A program made the translations under genes and the position numbers. DNA of 64,000 bases from Pseudonocardia alaniniphila (GTDB lineage Bacteria > Actinomycetota > Actinomycetes > Mycobacteriales > Pseudonocardiaceae), in NCBI RefSeq assembly GCF_022524485.1, contig NZ_JAKXMK010000011.1:186001-250000 (forward strand), in the 5' to 3' direction. The notes below the pieces were generated by a model. It searched no databases, was not told the origin of the DNA, and saw only the letters and a list, made by a program, of their open reading frames with translations. How positions within the stretch are numbered: the first letter of the stretch is position 1; each line of letters begins with the position of its first letter. Positions 61,396-64,000 of this stretch are shown here, in pieces.

Positions 61396-61443
61396 CCTGT
61401 CCGGCGGTTCCGGCCCCCGTTGCCTGACGAAGCGCGGGACAGG
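61396..61443 (+). ncRNA. Conserved leader hairpin of the second rpf gene
   Basis: CCTGTCC (61396-61402) pairs with GGACAGG (61437-61443); the loop contains GGCGGTTCCGG. It matches the first rpf leader at 18 of 19 positions over CCCTGTCC-x-GCGGTTCCGG and shares GGGACAGGAAGG-like 3' sequence. It lies about 75 bp before the rpf start. Confidence 0.5.
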
Positions 61444-61519
61444 AAGGACTGTGGCGGCTCGTGCCGCCCCGCCAGCTCCCCGGCGGTTTGTCCATGCGCA
61501 GCGCACGGAGATGCTTCAA

Positions 61520-62107
61520 ATGGCGCGCTACCGCGGTCGTCATCGTGCCCCCACCACCACCGGGCGGACCATCGCCCGCACCGCCATCGCCGGTGCTGTT
61601 GCCGGGGCACCGCTCGTGATCGCCGTGCCGGCGGCCCACGCGGCCACCGACAGCACCTGGGACCGCGTCGCGCAATGCGAGAGCGGCGGCCGGTGGGACA
61701 TCAACACCGGCAATGGCTTCGAGGGCGGGCTGCAGTTCACCCCGAGCACGTGGAGAGGTTTCGGCGGCGCGGAGTTCGCCCCCGGCGCACACCAAGCCAC
61801 CAGGGTCCAGCAGATCACTGTCGCCGAGCGCGTGCTGGCCAAGCAGGGTTGGGGCGCCTGGCCCGTCTGCTCCCGCAAGGCCGGTGCGGTCGGAGAGCCC
61901 GCGACGCAACGCAGCGCCCCCGCCCAGCAGGTGCGACTCAGCGCCCCTGCCACCGCTGGCTCCTACGTGGTGAAGAGCGGGGACACGCTCGCCACGATCG
62001 CGAGCCGGCACGGTGTTGCCGGCGGTTGGAAGGGCCTGGTGCAGAAGAACCCCGGCCTGGCCGCGAACCCGAACCGGATCGCCCCCGGCCAGCACATCAC
62101 CCTCTGA
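61520..62107 (+). CDS. Second resuscitation-promoting factor with LysM domain
   Basis: A 195-residue secreted Rpf paralogue of the gene at 58955. The signal peptide (TAIAGAVAGAPLVIAVPAAH) precedes the Rpf domain with VAQCESGGRWDINTGNGFEG (catalytic glutamate), GLQFTPSTWRGFGG and the paired cysteine in WPVCSRKAG. One LysM domain ends the protein (YVVKSGDTLATIASRHGVAG). GGAG lies nine bases before the ATG at 61520; an ATG at 61511 is also possible. It is inserted between moaC and the MobA-like gene, a place without rpf in M. tuberculosis. Confidence 0.93.
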   Translation: MARYRGRHRAPTTTGRTIARTAIAGAVAGAPLVIAVPAAHAATDSTWDRVAQCESGGRWDINTGNGFEGGLQFTPSTWRGFGGAEFAPGAHQATRVQQITVAERVLAKQGWGAWPVCSRKAGAVGEPATQRSAPAQQVRLSAPATAGSYVVKSGDTLATIASRHGVAGGWKGLVQKNPGLAANPNRIAPGQHITL

Positions 62108-62159
62108 AACACCCTCTGAAGCTCCGGAAGGTCACCAACCCTCGAACCCTCCGGCCCAG

Positions 62160-62211
62160 CCCGCTGACCCGCTGCCGACCCCGCGACCCGGGCGAGGCGC
62201 GGGTCAGCGGG
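62160..62211. terminator. Hairpin terminator between rpf and the MobA-like gene
   Basis: CCCGCTGACCCGC (62160-62172) and GCGGGTCAGCGGG (62199-62211) form a perfect 13-bp stem with a 26-base loop. It overlaps the last codons of the convergent MobA-like gene (ending 62204) and can terminate both. Confidence 0.75.
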
Positions 62212-62791
62212 ACCTGAAGCGGGCCAGCTGCTCAGGGGTGTCGACGTCGTCGGGGACGGCCAGATCTCCGCACTCGACGAGAACCAGGTCCGGATTCCCG
62301 GACAGATAGCCGCGGGCGCCGGCGTCACCCACGGCGGCCGCGCGCACGCCCGCCCAGTGCCACCGCCCGATCAGCACCGGATGGGCCGGTCGCCCGTGGT
62401 ACGCGGCGCGCACCAGGACGTCGGGGTCGGTACGGGCTGCGATCCGTCTCACGGCCTCGGCGGTGACGCCCGGCAGATCGACGAGGTGGACGAGCGCGGC
62501 GTCGGGCACCGGGTCGAGCGCCTCCAGCGCGGCGAGCCCGGCGCGGAGGGAGGCGCCCATCCCCTCCGCCCAGTCGTCAGCCACGGTGATCCGAACGCCC
62601 GGAGGGACGATCTCGGCCACTCTCGCGGCCGAAGCGCCGAGCACCACCATGAGCGGCGAACAACCGCTGTCGGCGAGCACTCGCAGGGCACGCCCCACGA
62701 GTGGCTCGCCGTCGAGTTCGACGAGTGCTTTCGGGCCGCCCATCCGACGGCCCGCGCCCGCTGCGAGCAGCAGGCCGGCGGGGTGGTCTAT
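62204..62791 (-). CDS. MobA-like nucleotidyltransferase with a non-canonical start
   Basis: A MobA/MocA-type NTP transferase of about 195 residues. The signature AGLLLAAGAGRRMGGPKALV is complete, and ALVHLVDLPGVTAEAVRRIA and GRPAHPVLIGRWHW are typical of molybdenum cofactor cytidylyl- or guanylyltransferases and CoxI-linked relatives. No ATG, GTG or TTG lies between the upstream in-frame TGA and this motif. The only ATG (62743) is inside it and would delete the nucleotide loop. An ATA at 62791, overlapping the stop of the upstream gene as ATAG and preceded by GGAGAT, is the best candidate; a CTG at 62773 is another. Confidence 0.75.
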   Translation of the reverse strand: MDHPAGLLLAAGAGRRMGGPKALVELDGEPLVGRALRVLADSGCSPLMVVLGASAARVAEIVPPGVRITVADDWAEGMGASLRAGLAALEALDPVPDAALVHLVDLPGVTAEAVRRIAARTDPDVLVRAAYHGRPAHPVLIGRWHWAGVRAAAVGDAGARGYLSGNPDLVLVECGDLAVPDDVDTPEQLARFRSR

Positions 62792-62970
62792 CGGTTGATC
62801 TCCGTGACGGGGTGCACGTACGGCACCTCATCCAGCGGGAACTCCAGGTCACCGAAGGGCGACAGCGAGCCCTGCCGGGTGCTGGCGAGCTCGCTCACTG
62901 GATGTTCGCCGTCGGGCAGCTCGGGCCACGTCGGGTCGATTCGGCCTTCACGGGCTGCCTTGGCCACCAT
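62788..62970 (-). CDS. Small conserved protein beside the helicase gene
   Basis: A 60-residue protein (MVAKAAREGRIDPTWPELPD at the start, FPLDEVPYVHPVTEINR at the end). It has no signal peptide, membrane segment or known domain. Its position between the helicase-associated gene and the moa genes matches the small hypothetical gene Rv0863 of M. tuberculosis. It is followed by, and overlaps, the MobA-like gene by 4 bp. It is divergent from the helicase gene, 128 bp away. Function unknown. Confidence 0.7.
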   Translation of the reverse strand: MVAKAAREGRIDPTWPELPDGEHPVSELASTRQGSLSPFGDLEFPLDEVPYVHPVTEINR

Positions 62971-63098
62971 GTCCTCCTCGTGGTTCGCGCGTCACGGTCG
63001 ATTATCCCGTACGGGACGCGGTGGTGGGGGACCGGTGGGTGGGAGCGACACCTGATACAAGCGTCGTCCTCGTCGGCGCGCCGACTACCGTAGTGGGG

Positions 63099-64000
63099 AT
63101 GCCCACACCGCTGGTCGACTGGCTGCGCGCCCAGGACGACGAGATGCTCGCGGTTCTGCTCCGGCTGCGCCCGGACCTGGCCGTGCCGCCACCCGCGGAT
63201 CTCACCGTGCTGGCCACCCGGGCCGGCATCCGGGCATCCGTCCACCGTGCGTGTGACGATCTCGACAGGCTCACGCTCACCGTCCTCGAGGCTCTCGTCG
63301 TCGCCGGCGCCGAGAGCGCGCCGACGTCGCTCAGCGAGCTGTGCCGCCTGCTCGGCCCCGATCTGTCGGAGGCTGCTGTCAGCCGCCCGCTGAGGGCGCT
63401 GCGCGACCGCGCACTCGTCTGGGGGCCGGACGAGGAGCTGTCGCTCGTTCCTGCTGCGTTGGACGTGGTACCGCGCCATCCCGGTGGGCTCGGTCGCGAG
63501 TCCGCGGGTCTGGCGGCGTCCTCGGAGCTGCCTGAGCTGCTCGCCTCCGTGGCGCCCGACGAGCGCCGGGTGCTCGAAGCGCTGGCGGCCGGGCCGCCCA
63601 TCGGGCGCAGCCGGGCGGGGGCTGATCCGGAGAGCCCGGTCGGGCGGCTCCTCGCCCGTGGCCTGCTGGTGCGGGTGGACGCCGAGACGGTCGAGCTACC
63701 GCGGCAGGTGGGCCTCGCCCTACGCGGGGACCGGCCGTTGGGCGCGGTCCCCGTCACGCCGCCCGACATCGGGGCGAGGGACCGCGGGGCGGACGCCGTG
63801 GACCGCACCGCGGGTGGAGCGGCCCTGGGCGTGCTCCGCCAGCTCGAGCTGCTCGTCGCGTTCTGGGGGCGCACCCCGCCGCCCGTGCTGCGCTCCGGTG
63901 GCCTCGGCGTGCGCGAGCTGCGGCGGGCGGCGAAGGAGATGGACACCGACGAGAGCATGGCCGCGCTCCTGGTCGAGCTGGCGGTGGCCGCCGATCTGCT
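63099..64000 (+). CDS. Helicase-associated domain protein (partial, runs off the right edge)
   Basis: The frame is open from an ATG at 63099 to the window end, giving about 300 residues. It starts MPTPLVDWLRAQDDEMLAVL, followed by repeated helical and winged-helix-like segments such as LRLRPDLAVPPPADLTVLAT and LSELCRLLGPDLSEAAVSRP. These match the actinobacterial helicase-associated (Helicase_C_3/XPB-Ssl2-like) family. In M. tuberculosis the homologous gene Rv0862c lies beside ercc3 (XPB helicase). A following XPB gene is expected just outside the window. No visible RBS except GTGGGG. Confidence 0.82.
   Translation, partial: MPTPLVDWLRAQDDEMLAVLLRLRPDLAVPPPADLTVLATRAGIRASVHRACDDLDRLTLTVLEALVVAGAESAPTSLSELCRLLGPDLSEAAVSRPLRALRDRALVWGPDEELSLVPAALDVVPRHPGGLGRESAGLAASSELPELLASVAPDERRVLEALAAGPPIGRSRAGADPESPVGRLLARGLLVRVDAETVELPRQVGLALRGDRPLGAVPVTPPDIGARDRGADAVDRTAGGAALGVLRQLELLVAFWGRTPPPVLRSGGLGVRELRRAAKEMDTDESMAALLVELAVAADL

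Overview
The window is high-GC actinobacterial chromosome, most likely from a Pseudonocardia-like member of the Pseudonocardiaceae. The basis is a GC content near 70%, many GTG starts, resuscitation-promoting factors, an RskA-type anti-sigma pair, a DUF3159 protein and an HTH-PASTA protein. This placement is inferred from gene content; no marker gene or rRNA is present. No tRNA, rRNA, insertion sequence, prophage or CRISPR array was seen.

Layout. 1-5.5 kb: end of a PAS-like protein, a DUF805 membrane protein, a seven-copy array of 61-bp palindromic elements, a methyltransferase remnant, a TetR/SDR pair sharing an operator, a secreted Ig-like protein, and an HTH-PASTA gene whose start codon lies in a 28-bp perfect palindrome. 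5.5-25.7 kb: accessory metabolism (flavin monooxygenases, PadR, MBL-rhodanese protein, Mut7-C protein, sigma factor with SnoaL-like tail, hydrolases, methyltransferase, two acyl-CoA dehydrogenases, a GAF-LytTR regulator, and an operon of acyl-CoA dehydrogenase, NadM-like nucleotidyltransferase and ApgM-like phosphoglycerate mutase). 25.8-29.7 kb: a SigK/RskA-like module with a membrane-anchored molybdopterin oxidoreductase and a fasciclin lipoprotein. 29.8-42.3 kb: MalY-like aminotransferase, type VII secretion-associated protein, hydrolases, three regulators counting a tandem-HTH TetR, a phosphotriesterase-like enzyme, two nitronate monooxygenases and a second array of about 62-bp palindromes. 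42.6-45.7 kb: the complete ectABCD operon for ectoine and hydroxyectoine. 45.9-55.2 kb: GDSL hydrolase, membrane proteins, thiE divergent from a TPP-riboswitch-controlled thiO-thiS-thiG operon, gamma-carbonic anhydrase, GerMN lipoprotein and a DUF559 protein. 55.3-64 kb: XdhC/VWA/MoxR maturation genes, then two rpf genes around moaE-mog-moaC and a MobA-like gene, ending in a helicase-associated protein.

Themes. Molybdenum cofactor is a recurring thread: MoaC, Mog, MoaE and a MobA-like transferase make or tailor it, XdhC/CoxE/MoxR-type proteins help insert it, and a sulfite-oxidase-fold enzyme at 27-29 kb uses it. The right end runs parallel to the M. tuberculosis rpfA-moaE2-mog-moaC2-Rv0863-Rv0862c neighbourhood as I recall it.

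The signals most worth following are (i) two families of GATC-bounded, fixed-length palindromic repeats, each placed between convergent genes; (ii) a shared leader hairpin in front of both rpf genes; (iii) the start-codon palindrome at 4771-4798; (iv) an operon joining two archaeal-type enzymes to an acyl-CoA dehydrogenase; and (v) a MobA-like gene with no ordinary start codon.
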